A stretch of DNA of 64,000 nt from Imbricaverruca yamaguchii (GCA_034440575.1 JAOTOL010001660.1:815001-879000); one strand, 5' to 3'. Shown: positions 11,700 through 24,165, numbered from the stretch's first letter. The notes: generated by a model not told the origin, from the letters alone. Made by a program: numbers and translations.

Positions 11700-13300
11700 A
11701 GCGCCTGCATTTTTGTGGCTCAGACTAATAGATAACTGCATTATATTTAGATGTTCTCTACCATGGCAAGGGCATTCAAGGTCATTGAACTAAATTTACC
11801 TAGGATGACCGCTTTGGCTCGACTATGTAGTATTGCTAAAATTATGCATCAAAATTAACTGTTCATTATAATCCTGGGGTGGGCGGAAGCAACAGTTGTA
11901 ACTAACGTTCTATCTCGATCTTTAAGGTGGGGTCGGCCCTCTGACACGTGAGCTATGCATTTAATTAAGCTTTGAATATGTCATCACACGCGAATCACCG
12001 ACGATTACACGTGAAGCACCGAGAGCTTCTAGTTTTGCGGACGTGCGACTTTTAACCTGACCTCGATGCTCACTCATCACCCCTATGTGCAAAAACGGGG
12101 TGTCAATCGGGAGCTCTAGTTCCATCCGAAATTCACCGGTTTTTATTTGTCCTTTAGCTTGTTTCATTTGGAAACGCTAAGGGATCTAGCTCGAACATCG
12201 CGCTGGCGATGATGAAGGTGACAAATTCCACACAAGGACGACGGTTGGTGCTTATAGATAATTGTGTTTCTACTTCTTCCTACATCAGTTCTACTATGCT
12301 ACCCTCCCTCATAACCCAGCATCACTCCCCTTGATCCATCGAAACAGAGCATATGAGGGCTGATGTATTCAGATTGTTCGGATAGATGGCGCCAGGTGTG
12401 GATATAGATGGCGCTACCAACGGCAGAACTATCATGCACCGAATCAGCTTGTAGCTGGGCCACAAATCATGCGGCTGACAAGAAGACTGGATTGACACCA
12501 CAGAATGTCAAAGACTGACGTCAGAACTAAGTAAGTAATGTTGACACTGAACAGAGGTAAGCAAACGGTAATATCATACCGCCAACGTCTGGTGGTAAAG
12601 CAGTGGATGAAAGTGTCATTTTCTTCGGGAAGACCGTCAACAAAACTGCACGGATGAGAACGTTAGTTGCACTAATCTCGCTTATCGTGATCGCTATTCC
12701 ATTATATTTTTCACATATGGTGATAATAACAATACTGCTTATTCTCCGCCGTCCATGTTCTTGATTAATAACTATGAAATATGAATTTTATAGGAGCATA
12801 ATAATCATTTTCGGGAATGTTGAGCAAAACACAGACATCAAGTGTATGTAAATGTCACGTGTTTATTTTGCGATATAATAGTACATCAAAGCGTATTCTA
12901 CACATGGCTCGTTCCACGATAAATCGAGTGGGCAAAGGGGTGATTGTCCAGGTGCTTCATGACTGCAGTCAATGCGTCCTAGTCAGATTTTGAGACAAAT
13001 TGGTGTACAAGGTCATATTGTGCCATAAATCCACCTGTGAACATTTTACTACGATCAAGTCAACGGTTCAAGAGTTACAGCCTCTGGAATTTCTGGAATA
13101 TACGCTGCAAGGTTATGTTCTGTGGCAGATAACAAGGTTGATCATCAGTCAAAATATAAACATCCAGACATTTTTAGCCTGCAAAGATACAAGGAATTCA
13201 ATTCTGACAATACTTTTAGCATGTGATGAGCAGTAAAAGTGTTTCCCCATGAAGACAAGTCACGTGACTTCCGGCGACCTCGATGCCAGTGATATTTTTG
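11700..13300. other. unassigned sequence
   Basis: About 1.6 kb of AT-rich sequence. The motif gatggcgc occurs at 12386 and 12408. No gene or repeat family is recognised. Confidence 0.35.
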
Positions 13301-13301
13301 T

Positions 13302-13349
13302 CAGTTTTATCGAAAGAATGGAAGAACCTCGATTCTTTCGATAAAACTG
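13302..13349. repeat. perfect 18-bp inverted repeat (hairpin)
   Basis: CAGTTTTATCGAAAGAAT at 13302-13319 is followed by a 12-base spacer and its exact reverse complement at 13332-13349. In RNA a G-U pair and one further G-C pair would extend the stem to 20 pairs. It could be the stem of a structured RNA, the footprint of a small inverted-repeat element or a cruciform site. No surrounding element was recognised. Confidence 0.9.
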
Positions 13350-13764
13350 GCTTCATATTTTGGCTTGATATATAGCAAATAAAATGGCGTTTTTTTCTAT
13401 AAATCCTAATTTTGAGAGCGCAAACTTTATCCTATTTGTCTTTCGAGATTAAATGAAAAGTTCAAGGTTAAAATACGTTAAATATCTTCTTTTTTCAATG
13501 TACAGATATTTTTGAACTGGCGAAGTTTCAAGGGATCCAATTCCGGTATTTACGTTTGATAAATCATTGAAAGGTTGTCTGTCCCATGACCTCCGGTCAC
13601 GTGACATGCGCTGACCTAAATGGCGTGAAAATTTACTTATTAAAATCGACACGATGGATGACCTTGATCTTGCTTGGCATGCAAAATGCAACGTTTTTGC
13701 TACAAATGTTAGTTTGGAGAGTGCAAACCATAAATGTGAAGATTATCGTGAATTGAATTTATGA

Positions 13765-14095
13765 CTCGGCCAGGTCGGGCTTTCCGGAAAAGGCCTTGGG
13801 TCGATAAAGAGGGCCCCTGAAATGACGGGGGCTTTAGTTTCTGCAGGGGATCTCGGGCCATCAGAAAGAGCCCTTGGGCCGACGGAAGTGGCCCAAGCTG
13901 TTGAAAGACGGCCTCGGGCCAGACAGTGGATGCCTTGGATCGCTAAAGAGGTCCCTTATGCCGACGAAGAGGACCCCCAGCCGTTAGAGGACCCGGACTG
14001 TCGGGAAGAGCCCAGAGCCGGCATGAAGATCCCTTGGGTCGAGGAGGGCAGAAACCGCACAGAGGCCCTTACGTGATAGAGGAGGACTGAGCATT
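13765..14095. repeat. degenerate GC-rich short-period repeat
   Basis: Pieces of the form cTtGGGCCgacggaaGaGgccc recur irregularly every 20-40 bases (13795, 13852, 13874, 13914, 13934, 14034). The array is strongly diverged. The 84-codon translation through it is a by-product. Confidence 0.6.
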
Positions 14096-14640
14096 CAAGA
14101 GGAAATTCCGACTGAACGGAGAGTGGGCTGATCCGTGAACGAGGGTCCGACGAGCCGACAGATGGGGCCCGGGGCCGCACATGCAGAGCTGCTGGGTCGG
14201 CCTTACCTCACGCTGATGGAGAGGTTTTCAGCGCTGACAGCGGGCCTCCGACCGATAAAGATGCAAAGCTCTGATTCACGACTCCCGGCTGCAGCAGCTT
14301 TCGTATTCGCTATGCATTCAGGACTTATGTCACGGCCGGTCGCAACCGGACAGCGCACCGCGCCGACGTCACCTCGCGCTCTCGCGTCTTGAGCCCGACC
14401 TCCCATCTGCTCCGCCAAGGCGACCGAGGTCACCAACGAATGGCCCCGGGCGCGGCACCCCAGAGGCGCACCCAGTGGAGCAGCACGCGCGCACACCACG
14501 TGGCGCCCGCTGCACCGCTGGCCGCATCCACACACTGCTGCTGCTGCCGCATACCGCCGGGCACGGGCGGAGGTAGGCGCGTCACATTCCCCTTACACTT
14601 ATCCCCCTTTCGTTGGCCGGGCGCCCTCGTCCGGCAGTCC
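14096..14640. other. CpG-rich stretch
   Basis: GC- and CpG-rich sequence in otherwise moderate-GC surroundings, with several overlapping short open frames on both strands. It might be a CpG-rich promoter or exon, but no convincing splice-bounded exon, TATA box or gene was found. Confidence 0.3.
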
Positions 14641-16929
14641 CTGGGAACCAGAATATGTGTATTAGTAACCGGGTTTTAGCACAATCAGTTCATTAGTACT
14701 AGACAGTGTATCAGTGGCTACTCAACACTGGCTGTCCGAGCTGATAGAACTGTGAAAACATTTTAAATGTGTTAGACGCCACGCCACGCCACGATGCGGC
14801 GTGATCTCACCTTGTTAGTATAGACCTAACTTTTTATATATACAATTAATGTACACATTTTGTTTCAATGGGTCTGTTGCAAGAACCGGAGGTATTTACA
14901 AAGATGTAATATATATTCATTATTCAGTATTCAATTATTTATTACATTGGTCAGCTGGAACTTGGCCGACGCAGAATGGGTTTGAGTCAGGTGTTTTAAA
15001 TATGCGCACATATGATTCGTTATGCATAGGAAACTGTACCCTGAAGAGTTTGCTAGGATGGTTCTGTCTGGTGGTTACTTACCCAAAAATATAAGTTTCT
15101 ACTCACATCATGGCTGTCTTGAATATATATTTTTTACTTCTTTCTCTTACAGTATCGTTCACTAATAACTATTCAGTTATATTCGTATGATGTGGTATGT
15201 CCTCTTAAGGTCTGTCACATATTTTATTGTGATCCAAGAACTATGTCATTATGCTCTTGTACGCAGCCTTCAAGTCAGTCAAATGTTTCATTTGAGTGTA
15301 TATATTAGAGCCTGAATGTTCATCAGCTGCACGCGATTCCACATAATCGTACTCTGCAGTGCCACTTGAACTGATTTATGTATCTTACTCTAAGAGAAAC
15401 GCTATATAGAGCAAAACGTAGGAGCAGCACGACAAATCTATTTACGCAGCAGAACGCAAAAGCAGCATGGTAAAACCATTATTTTTAAAGATGCTGTGCA
15501 ACTACCGGCAAGAGTAGCGTAGTGAACATATCCGAACGTCTTAAGCGGCACCTTATCGTATTTTATGAGCACATAAGTACATGCGTTCGTCAGTTGCACA
15601 ACGCATCCGGGAACTTTCTCCAAAATGTGTGATAACCTTCCCTCCTCACCTTCGCTACATGGATGAAAATGTTGGCATGGTATCAGCAGTCGTATTGTAA
15701 TCTTCCTCAATGCACCATGTAAGGCAGGAGTGGCGGAACGTATGGCGGAGGGAGACAGTGGAGACAGGGCTCTGTATTCAGACGTTCACTTTTTCGGTAG
15801 CGCAGCAGCTAGTTTTGAGGTCAATTTGTTGTCACTCAGGCGACAGATTTTTCTTTTCTTTTCGACGCATGGGCAGCTGGGAATTGCGCTGTCGCGTGGC
15901 AGAACGACACCACTAATTTTGCATCGGGTCGAGAAGGGCTGAGGTTTATTTTATTTTGCAGGGTGCTATGAAGTGTACCGAAAACTGACGCCCATCCACT
16001 TAAAAGGAGGCCACATTTGAGCTGCTTCCGACATTCGATTCTGCCAGTAAAATGAAAACCTGATTTTTTGTTAGCAACAAACCTCATGTGTTGACCTCTG
16101 GCTGTACTTCCGGGAGTTAGGCAATGTGTTATCACCGACATGAGACAATTGTTTGTGAACAGGTTCTGGCGGATTTCGACAGATGGCGCGCATGCTTCAA
16201 ATTCGGACCCGAAAGCGTTTACATGTCCAGCGTTTAATCGAATTCCGAGAACGAATCGCATGGTCCATTCCATAGCATCCCATGGTGTTATGTAGCACAG
16301 TATAGCAGAATACGCTGGGTCAATATGGGGCTTGGATTTTGAGGTCAAAAAATAAATTTGGTCGCAATCAGGGCGCTCACGTGTCATGAACCAGCCTTGA
16401 TCCAGTTTGAACCCCATGTGTCTGTGGTGACCTCTGGTCAGCAAAGATGCAGGTGCATACACTCAAATTGGATAGGCTTCTGCATCTGATATGGGGACGA
16501 CAATTAAAAAGGCTGTTCCACATGGTATGTACCTTTGTGTGCTGAATTAGCATACATGGTTCATTGTTACTCTCTAAGACTCTAAACTGCGAGTTTTTTA
16601 CCGAAAAGTCATAAACTACATATTGGTCGTGAGTGACTTCACTTCATCGACACAGGAGCTCGTTGATGTTATTTGGATTTGCCACCCTTCAATGTACTTC
16701 AAATTAAGTGAAAAAAAAGGTGATGCATACTTCATTAGGGGGTCATGCATAGTTTATAACATATTCGGCTCCAAATTTGCAAAGTGCGAAGTCTGCCAAA
16801 ATCCGCCGGATCGGGGTCCCGAAGAATCGTCACCCGTTAGTAACCTGACCCGAAATAACGACAAGCTACACTAGGCCTACTACAACGAATGCCCACAGGT
16901 GCCCGCAGGTGCGCGTACGATCTGGTCCC
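14641..16929. other. unassigned sequence with one 208-codon open frame
   Basis: Mostly AT-rich. A minus-strand open frame at 15836-16462 runs for 208 codons with non-repetitive composition but no recognisable domain, signal peptide or splice signals. About one such frame by chance is not surprising in 64 kb. No repeat family was seen. Confidence 0.3.
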
Positions 16930-17800
16930 GTTCGTCCCCTCTCCTTAGATGCCCCTTACGACATCCTGGGGAGGTCGCAACCCCTCTCCTTAGATGCCCC
17001 TTACGACATCCTGGGGAGGTCGCAACCCCTCTCCTTAGATGCCCCTTACGACATCCTGGGGAGGTCGCAACCCCTCTCCTTAGATGCCCCTTACGACAAC
17101 CTGGGGAGGTCGCAGCCCCTCTGATCAGATGCCCCTTACGGCGTCCTGGGGAGGTCGCAGCCCCTCTGATCAGATGCCCCTTACGGCGTCCTGGGGAGGT
17201 CGCAACCCCTCTGATCAGATGCCCCTTACGACGTCCTGGGGAGGTCGCAACCCCTCTCCTTAGATGCCCCTTACGACGTCCTGGGGAGGTCGCAACACCT
17301 CTCCTTAGATGCCCCTTGCGATGTCCTGGGGAGGTCGCAACCCCTCTCCTTAGATGCCCCTTACGACGTCCTGGGGAGGTCGCAACACCTCTCCTTAGAT
17401 GCCCCTTGCGATGTCCTGGGGAGGTCGCAACCCCTCTCCTTAGATGCCCCTTACGACGTCCTGGGGAGGTCGCAACACCTCTCCTTAGATGCCCCTTGCG
17501 ATGTCCTGGGGAGGTCGCAACCCCTCTCCTTAGATGCCCCTTACGGCGTCCTGGGGAGGTCGCAACCCCTCTCCTTAGATGCCCCTTACGACATCCTGGG
17601 GAGGTCACAACCCCTCTCCTTAGATGCCCCTTACGACGTCCTGGGGAGGTCGCAACACCTCTCCTTAGATGCCCCTTGCGATGTCCTGGGGAGGTCGCAA
17701 CCCCTCTCCTTAGATGCCCCTTACGACATCCTGGGGAGGTCACAACCCCTCTCCTTAGATGCCCCTTACGACATCCTGGGGAGGTCACAACCCCTCTGGC
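16930..17800. repeat. 45-bp minisatellite, about 19 copies with dimer structure
   Basis: Units begin CCCCTCTCCTTAGATGCCCC and end cctggggaggtcgcaa. Between 17250 and 17520, and again from 17610 to 17700, two unit types alternate: one with cCcctctcc and ttAcgaCgtc, the other with cAcctctcc and ttGcgaTgtc. This gives a 90-bp higher-order repeat. Three units near 17120-17220 carry ctgatcag. Both strands are open through the array; no protein is inferred. Confidence 0.96.
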
Positions 17801-20660
17801 CACCCAAAATGGCAACATGCCGAAGTTTTGCGCCGGCCAGCAATCTCTCTTGAACGAAATTTCGCCACATTTGCGAAATCAAGGCGCTATTACACCGAGG
17901 GCATTTCTAAGTGGAGAAAGCGACGTCATCCAGCGCTGTATGTCAAGCGTTTTATCAGCTGGCGAGTATTGTCGATTTCTACCTTCTGGGTGACCTCAGA
18001 TATAACGTTACAAGTATCATTGTGTCAAACTTTCTACAGTTTTATTTTCTCCCACTACATATGTAGCAGTGGTAGCGGATACTTCCTTAATGAATGTGTT
18101 CACTAGTTCACCATTTCATTAATAGTGCCTGAAGATACTATTTTTTTAGTGTCAGGGACAAAATCAGACGTCCGATTTATTCATAGTGTGCACATTCACC
18201 ATATTCACTTAGATATTTCAAATTTCACAAAGTCATCTGACGTCAAGCTAGGCCATTGATCTAGGATGACTTTGGATATATGAGTAGCAGTTATTTGAGT
18301 TGCATACCACCCTGTCACATCCATCATTGGTAGTTTGGGTGTGGTAGGTTATGTTCGTTGTCTACAACTCGCCATTTTTGTGGGAAAACGTTCCGTGGTG
18401 TTCCCGCTTTTTACGTCATATATCAATGGCCTGACACGATATCATAAATTGACGAAACCTTGACCTCATAATTAATTTCCGATGTACCACTCCTGCCGCC
18501 AGTCACGGACGGTGTCCGGCACAAATGGGTGTGCTGGAATCCGTCCTTTTCGTATGAGGGAGACAAACGCTCAGGCCACCTCCTCTCTCTCCCCCTCCGC
18601 TTCGTCTGCTTGTCTTTCGACACAATGCTGACACCGTCATCTTTTTTTCCTATACGTCCAATCAATTATCAATCAAGTAGCATATTTCAAAATGGAGCAA
18701 GGCGTCTGAAGTGAAAACTAATCACACCGTTCCCACATAGGAAGTGTGCCAGGTAGGTTCAACGAGCGCCGAGTGAGCGTACAACAGGAGCATCGATCTC
18801 GAGGCGAACTCCAACCTTGACCAGAAGGGTTATCTCACCACAGGACGATGCAATGGCCTTCGTCGCGTCATCGACGTCCATGTTCTAGGCAACTTGGCGC
18901 CTTCGGCATTGGGCTCACCATCGGAGCAGGACATGACTATCATCGCTGATGTGGACCAGTTGGCCACCAAATCGGTTAAGCTTATCCACCAAACTAAAAT
19001 CTGCAAAATAATAAGGATGGCCCAACATGGCCAAAATGCCCATTCTGGTTCTTGGCTGAAATTGACATTTAATGGCACTTGATTTGCATGGTTTAAAATG
19101 ACATTTCGTGCAGCTGGACAGCGCAAAAATAGCATACAGTATGTCATGTTCGACACACTTGTCAGATCATTGCCTGCTCCAGGTAAATTTCTTTTTCAGA
19201 TTGGAAAAACGCCGGTCAGATTCATCATCCACGAAAACGGAGTTATTTTCCAATGACAACTCTAAGTCCTTGGCCTGAATGACAGCAAAGTATGTTGGCA
19301 AACACATCCTATGAATTGCCTGAAAGATGCGAGATCAGGCCAGGCGATTGCAATGCAGAGGAGCGTTCGGCCGGTGGGCCGGGCACTATCCCCCTGAGGG
19401 ATGGCCACCAATGGAGACAAATTAGTGGGATGGACCCAGGCCTCACCAAGAGGCTCGGCCTTTCCAGAGAGGTAGCATTGGCTGAAGGGAGAGGAAGCGA
19501 AGAGGCCGCAGCGGGAGGAGCGTCGTTATGCCGGTCATGCCTTTGGTGACGCCCTTGGGACACCAGGGCATGTGTTAAGACATTTGGTCTGGGGAACTAG
19601 CATGGTAGAAGTTGCCGAAATGAAGAAATTGGTCGGACTTTGTGAACTAAACACTGAAAGTATTACATATATCGATGGCTCGAAGAATCCTAGTTGTCAG
19701 CCGAGATGTCCACATGGGCTCTGCTTAATCCGGCGCTGGGTCACGGCTACCAGCCTCGTAACTTCAACTTCAAATATCGCAAACAAGATCACTTTTAGTG
19801 AATCTTATTGAAGTGTTTTCACTTTCAGTGAATTATCGAGTAGCGTTGCCGATCAAAGCATGTTGTACACCCGGACGATAATTTCTTATGAATGATTGGA
19901 AGTACTGAAGAAGCGACCAGAACAATGAGGTTGTACTATAGCCAGCCGTACATACACAACCTGGCCGTCCGAATACAGCACTGGACTTCGAAGTTGTTTT
20001 CTCTTAAGAAGCGTGGTATCTTGGGAGAGTAAGCAGCTTTTTTAACTGACTACGGGGGCGCTACGTCCCCCTTTCTCGCACAAGGGTCGTCGCGCCCTTG
20101 CACGACCCGCACTCGCCCTCGCGCCCGGCACAGATGTTCCGCCGACCACGATGCAAGTGTTATTGCTCCTCCTATCAGCATGCATTCTAATTGGTCTCGG
20201 CGGAAGAATAATTACCAGGGTTGCGACACATAACCTAGCTCTGTTTCTCCCTTCAGAGCCAAGCTTTCGGCTCGTGAATGCCAAATAGCAAGTTTGTCTC
20301 TGATTAGCAGCAAATAGTTCGGATTGGACTCCCGGTGGCAACGCAGCCCATAACTTTTCCGCGATAGATGTACAATCATTCAACATTTCTCGAGTAGGCA
20401 TGCGCACTAAATCTCGATAGTAAGATGTCCGACACTACGATCCTGTCGTTCATTCTCGTCGAATTCGAAACCGCCGATATGCCAAGTCGATGACTCCATG
20501 GAGACGATCCACGCCAATAAATGCATTGAAGCATTTCGCGCAGCGGTCAAACTGAAACCGTTGGATTCATTATTCAAATTGAATGCCTTTTTCAAAATGA
20601 TCCGCTTTGTCGTTGTCAGCATCGACGGGCCCAGTGAACCTGATCCTCCAAGGCTGTAGC
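17801..20660. other. unassigned sequence
   Basis: About 2.8 kb with short open frames only. The stretch 18830-18990 is open on both strands and has a donor-like cgatg|gtgagc on the minus strand, but no acceptor or family match was found. The GC-rich 19300-19560 resembles a decayed retroelement tail but cannot be assigned. Confidence 0.3.
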
Positions 20661-20664
20661 TGGC

Positions 20665-20785
20665 AACGTCTGTTGGCAGTTTGTCCTGATGCTGCAGGAC
20701 TGCAGACTGCAGTGACTGTTGGCGGTGTGTCTGATGCTACAGGACTGCAGACTGCAGCGACTGTTGGCGGTTTGCGCGCACTACG
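20665..20785. repeat. 45-46 bp tandem repeat, 2.5 copies
   Basis: ctgttggcNgt starts at 20669, 20717 and 20760. Each is followed by ctgatgctNcaggactgcag and actgcagNga. It is a small array of recent tandem duplications. Confidence 0.85.
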
Positions 20786-21584
20786 GGTGTGCGTCACCGG
20801 CCAGGTCAGTTGGAACGGCCTTCGTGTGATGAGCCGATCTGGATGCTACGCGTGCTGCCTCTTACACGAGGGCCACTCATTTCCTGGACGCTGCCAGTGT
20901 TTGCTGAACAATGAAAAAGGTGGGCATCTGTTGCTAAATTTTATCTCTAATCCTTTCTCCGCACGTTAGGCGTGGGCCAGCCTATGATAATGCATAATGA
21001 AATTGCGGTGACCTGAACCGGCGCTGACGAAGACATTTTGAAGTTCTTCCGCTCGAGCTCATGCCCGTGGAATTGGAGACAAATAAATGCAAGTTATGCC
21101 CGCGGTATGGTTCAAGCGCATTCATCGTGGGGAGAAAAGTGAGCATATATTGGTTTTGAAAAATATGTGTTCGATTTATGTTCCTAAATTCCATGGTAAC
21201 AAAAGTGCATTATTCGACAGCAATTTTTGTTTTACTAATGACAGAACTGCTATAAGCGCACCTACCGGAAGCTGTTCAAACTTACATTACATTGCTATAT
21301 GTCTATGAGCAAGAGCTTCAGCAATTAAAGTCATATTATTATACCCATAACAGCGTGGCACGCGCGGCGCCGTCCGCACCGTATGTGGTTACCTTGACGA
21401 TAGTAAATTTTTTTTCGAGATGTGCCCGAAATCCAAGCAATTTCTGGAACGTGGAGGGACTAAGTGGAGGGCCTAAGTATTATTCAGATGGTTGGCTACG
21501 AAAACAGCGTGATTGATATAAAATTATTTGAAAGAAATGAGCAATCTCAGTGACATTGCCCGTGATATGAAATTTATTCGTGAA
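20786..21584. other. unassigned sequence
   Basis: No gene or repeat recognised. The final bases 21573-21578 form AATAAA on the minus strand, discussed with the possible terminal exon that follows. Confidence 0.3.
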
Positions 21585-21862
21585 TTAAATGCCCACGCTC
21601 CCCAGCCGACTGCCACCTGCAGGGTGGGGGGGTGGGGGGGGGGAGGGAGCGCCAGAGGTGGTGGCTTCGACTAGCTGGAGCATGTCTGTCCGCAGTTCCG
21701 TTTGTCGGTGGCCTCGGTGACCCGGTGACCCGGTGACGTCGTCCGTGGTACTCATGTCAACTGACGGTGCCGACGCCGCCAGCTCCCACTCGACCAAACC
21801 GGGCAGACCCGCGTCCGACTCGACTTTGACGCTGCCGTGGCGTGTATGCTCTTCGGCGTGGC
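21585..21862 (-). CDS. possible terminal exon with poly(A) signal, unknown gene
   Basis: On the minus strand the acceptor-like CTGCAGCTGCACAG is followed by 278 bp in one open frame ending in TAA at 21587-21585. AATAAA lies six bases after the stop (21578-21573). The predicted peptide starts around HAEEHTRHGSVKVESDAG, is acidic and then serine/threonine-rich (VDMSTTDDVTGSPGHRG), and ends in a proline run encoded by the C runs at 21620-21645. No domain is recognised. The 3' untranslated part would be very short. The acceptor region is itself tandemly duplicated at 21880-21960. A chance open frame in GC-rich sequence remains possible. No upstream exon was identified. Confidence 0.38.
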
Positions 21863-22000
21863 CTGTGCAGCTGCAGTCTATTGCTGGCGAGTTGCTGTCA
21901 GCGTCAGCGTCAGCTGATGACGTGGCCTGTGCAGTTGGAGTCTATTACCGGCGAGTTGCTGTCAGCCGTCAGCCGTCAGCCGTCAGCCGTCAGCCGTCAG
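21863..22000. repeat. tandem duplication plus CAGCCGT heptamer run
   Basis: A 50-base segment (cgtggcctgtgcagNtgNag, tctattNcNggcgagttgct) is present twice, at 21857 and 21920. The second copy leads into five copies of GTCAGCC at 21960-21998. Confidence 0.85.
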
Positions 22001-22023
22001 CTGATGACGTGGACTAGCGCCCA

Positions 22024-22350
22024 TCGGAGCCGGAAGTCTCTTGTCGGCCGCGTGCCGCGCGCTCCCAACAGTAGTTGGTAACCTCTGTTCGCCACTTGTT
22101 GTCGGCCGGGTGCCGCGCGCTCCCAACAGTAGTCGGTGACCTCTGTTCGCCACTTGTTGTCGGCCGGGTGCCGCGCACTCCCAACAGTAGTCGGCCGGGT
22201 GCCGCGCGCTCCCAACAGTAGTCAGTGACCTCTGAAGCCACTTGTTGTCGGTTGGGTGGCGCGCGCTCTCGTCGATAGTCAGTGACCTCTGAAGCCGCTT
22301 GATGTCGGCCGAGTGTCGCGCGCTTCCGACGGTAGTCGGTGACCTTTGTT
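22024..22350. repeat. 58-bp GC-rich minisatellite, about 5.5 copies
   Basis: Units carry ttgtcggccgggtgccgcgc, gctcccaacagtagtcggtg and acctctgttcgccact. The units at 22190 are shortened, and the last two are more diverged. Divergence increases to the right. Confidence 0.93.
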
Positions 22351-23027
22351 TGCCTCAGGCAAGCATGGGTCACCTCGGCAGGCAGCGATCACTTTTTTAT
22401 TCAGGCTGAATATTGATAATCTCGAGAGAAAGTGACCCTGGGCAAGGTATGGCCATTAGGGTTGAGTGATTTTATGCTTTTTTGTAAAAACGCTGTGGGA
22501 TAAAGTCTTAAAACTTGCGTTTGGTTCTAAAAAGACGATCTGCAAAGTTTTAGAGCAATCTGAGGCCGGGAAGCCGCCGGGCCTCAGGGCTTTCTGAGAT
22601 CGAAATGACGTTTTCTAACGAACTAGCGGGATAAATCACCATTTCAAGAATTCGAATAATTAGATAGAAAATAAAGAGTTGTTTCATTGCATTCTACAGT
22701 CTTTCATTGACCGCTATGCCAATTTTCACTTCTCTGACTTGAAAATTGTGCCCGTCATTACGCAGAGTCTCGTAAGGTGCACCGACCGCAGCGACATCAC
22801 TGCCCTCTAACGGTGGAAGTGTAAACTGTGGGTATTGGCCGTTTTTCCCGTTTTAGTTCCTCTCTGTGACAACTGAAGGCAGGGAGGGGGCGGATCTAAG
22901 TCAGGGTATATTTGGATGGTTGTTATGCCTACAAATAGCCACACGAACAGAACGAACTAAGCGCAGTTAGTCCTAAGACCTACTCATCTAAATAAGATCC
23001 TGGACCACCATACGACTACGGATTGCA
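22351..23027. other. unassigned sequence
   Basis: No gene or repeat recognised. Confidence 0.35.
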
Positions 23028-23210
23028 CACGGCTGTCTCTGTCTCTCTGTCTCTCTGTCTCTCTGTCTCTCTGTCTCTCTGTTCTCTGTTCTCTGTCTCT
23101 GTTCTCTGTTTCTTTCTCTGTCTCTCTGTTTGTTCTCTGTTCTCTGTCTCTCTGTCTCTCTGTCTCTCTGTCTCTCTGTCTCTCTGTCTCTCTGTCTCTC
23201 TGTCTCTCGG
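23028..23210. repeat. (GTCTCTCT)n microsatellite
   Basis: An 8-bp unit GTCTCTCT with interspersed gttctct variants in the middle. It is a pure pyrimidine tract apart from G on this strand. Confidence 0.96.
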
Positions 23211-23515
23211 CTAGTGGCTAGCGCAGACGGCTAGTGGCCCTGCCTAGTCCCCAGAAGATAACTAGAAGCTCACGTCGAGCGAGATGTGTTGCACTGCCTG
23301 ACCCTTCCGGCTACAGTTGCGCAGTGCCATCGTTTCTTCCCCGCAGCCAAGCAATTTGGTCGAGTTCTGTTGTCTTGCGTTCTTCGCTCCGGGCCGCCAC
23401 TATCCCGAGAACGGACACATATCGGTACTCCGGGTAAAATATTTGGAATCAAGCCCTTGGTGTACGCCACGATTCCCAACTCTGCCCACTCGTATTTTGT
23501 GTCGTACTCCTGCTC

Positions 23516-23652
23516 TTGTCCCAACGGGTGATGAGGTGAATCCCAACGGATGATGAGGTGAATCTCAACGAACGATGAGGTGAATATCAATGGATGATAA
23601 GGTGAATCCCAAAGGATGATGGAGTGGATCCCAATGGGTGATGACGTGACTT
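23516..23652. repeat. 22-bp tandem repeat, about 6 copies
   Basis: Units of the type ggtgaatcccaacggatgat followed by ga, starting near 23516, 23537, 23559, 23581, 23603 and 23625. They diverge towards the right. Confidence 0.92.
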
Positions 23653-23839
23653 ACGATTGATTCACCTCTCTGGTAATCTTTTCCTCTCTGCATCGAATAA
23701 TCCTTCACCAGCAATTGAGCGAATGAAAACTCGCCTATTGAACAACCCATCCATGTGCTGCGGGCACCTCACTCCTGCCCCCGGACTCCTCCCCCATTTT
23801 CCTCATCTGCCTCTCCCTTCCACGTCATGAAGGACTTCC

Positions 23840-23956
23840 ACTCGTCTCTTCCACGTCATCCCGTAGCGGATGGAGCGGAGTCTCAGCCGCACCTGAGGCT
23901 GTATGACCAACGCAGTCGATGCGCCCGTAAGCCCAAATAACCAACCAACCAACCGC
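23840..23956 (+). mobile_element. SINE-like tail ending in (AACC)n
   Basis: TGAGGCTGTATGACC at 23898 followed by cgatgcgcccgtaa and then ccaaataaccaaccaacc resembles the body of the tRNA-derived SINEs at 44078 (TGATGCTATATGACC, gaatgcgtcgtgaa) and 36188. No tRNA-like head is visible here, so this is a truncated copy or a chance resemblance. Confidence 0.4.
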
Positions 23957-23970
23957 AACTGACACGCCTC

Positions 23971-24165
23971 CGGCAGATCGAGTGGTACCTGGGCGACGGC
24001 CAGCTGGTCGACAACACCTCCACCGAGTCGGTGCTCATGGCCGACGGCAAGCGCAGCGTGGTGCGCTCCACCCTGCTGCTGACGGCGTCCACCTGAGCGT
24101 CACGTCAGAGGCCGCCAGCACCGCCGAGCTGGACGACGTGACGCTGCACTGCGAAGCCGAAGCCG
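23971..24165 (+). pseudogene. broken immunoglobulin-like domain exon
   Basis: After an acceptor-like cgcctccggcag, a frame starting ATC GAG TGG TAC reads IEWYLGDGQLV, then DGKRSVVRSTLLLTAS, and stops at TGA 24094-24096. A second frame, shifted by two bases and overlapping from 24090, continues with TAELDDVTLHCEA. The tryptophan in strand C, the SVVRSTLLLT strand E pattern and the D-x-x-T-L-x-C of strand F are the expected order for an immunoglobulin domain of the cell-adhesion type found in arthropod Beat/Sidestep-like proteins. That family assignment is inference. The frame break, and the fact that the open end runs straight into (GAAGCC)n, indicate a broken exon or a sequence error. There is no donor. 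Neighbouring exons were not found. Confidence 0.5.

Noticed and set aside
15836..16462. 208-codon minus-strand open frame
   Set aside because: No recognisable motif, no homologous neighbour, and roughly the length expected by chance in 128 kb of double-strand sequence.
16880..17993. 312- and 364-codon repeat proteins over the 45-bp array
   Set aside because: Both strands are open only because the unit has 45 bases and no stops. There are no initiation or splice signals.
19292..19560. Possible RTE-type LINE C-terminus
   Set aside because: Composition is suggestive but no ordered motif could be read in any frame.
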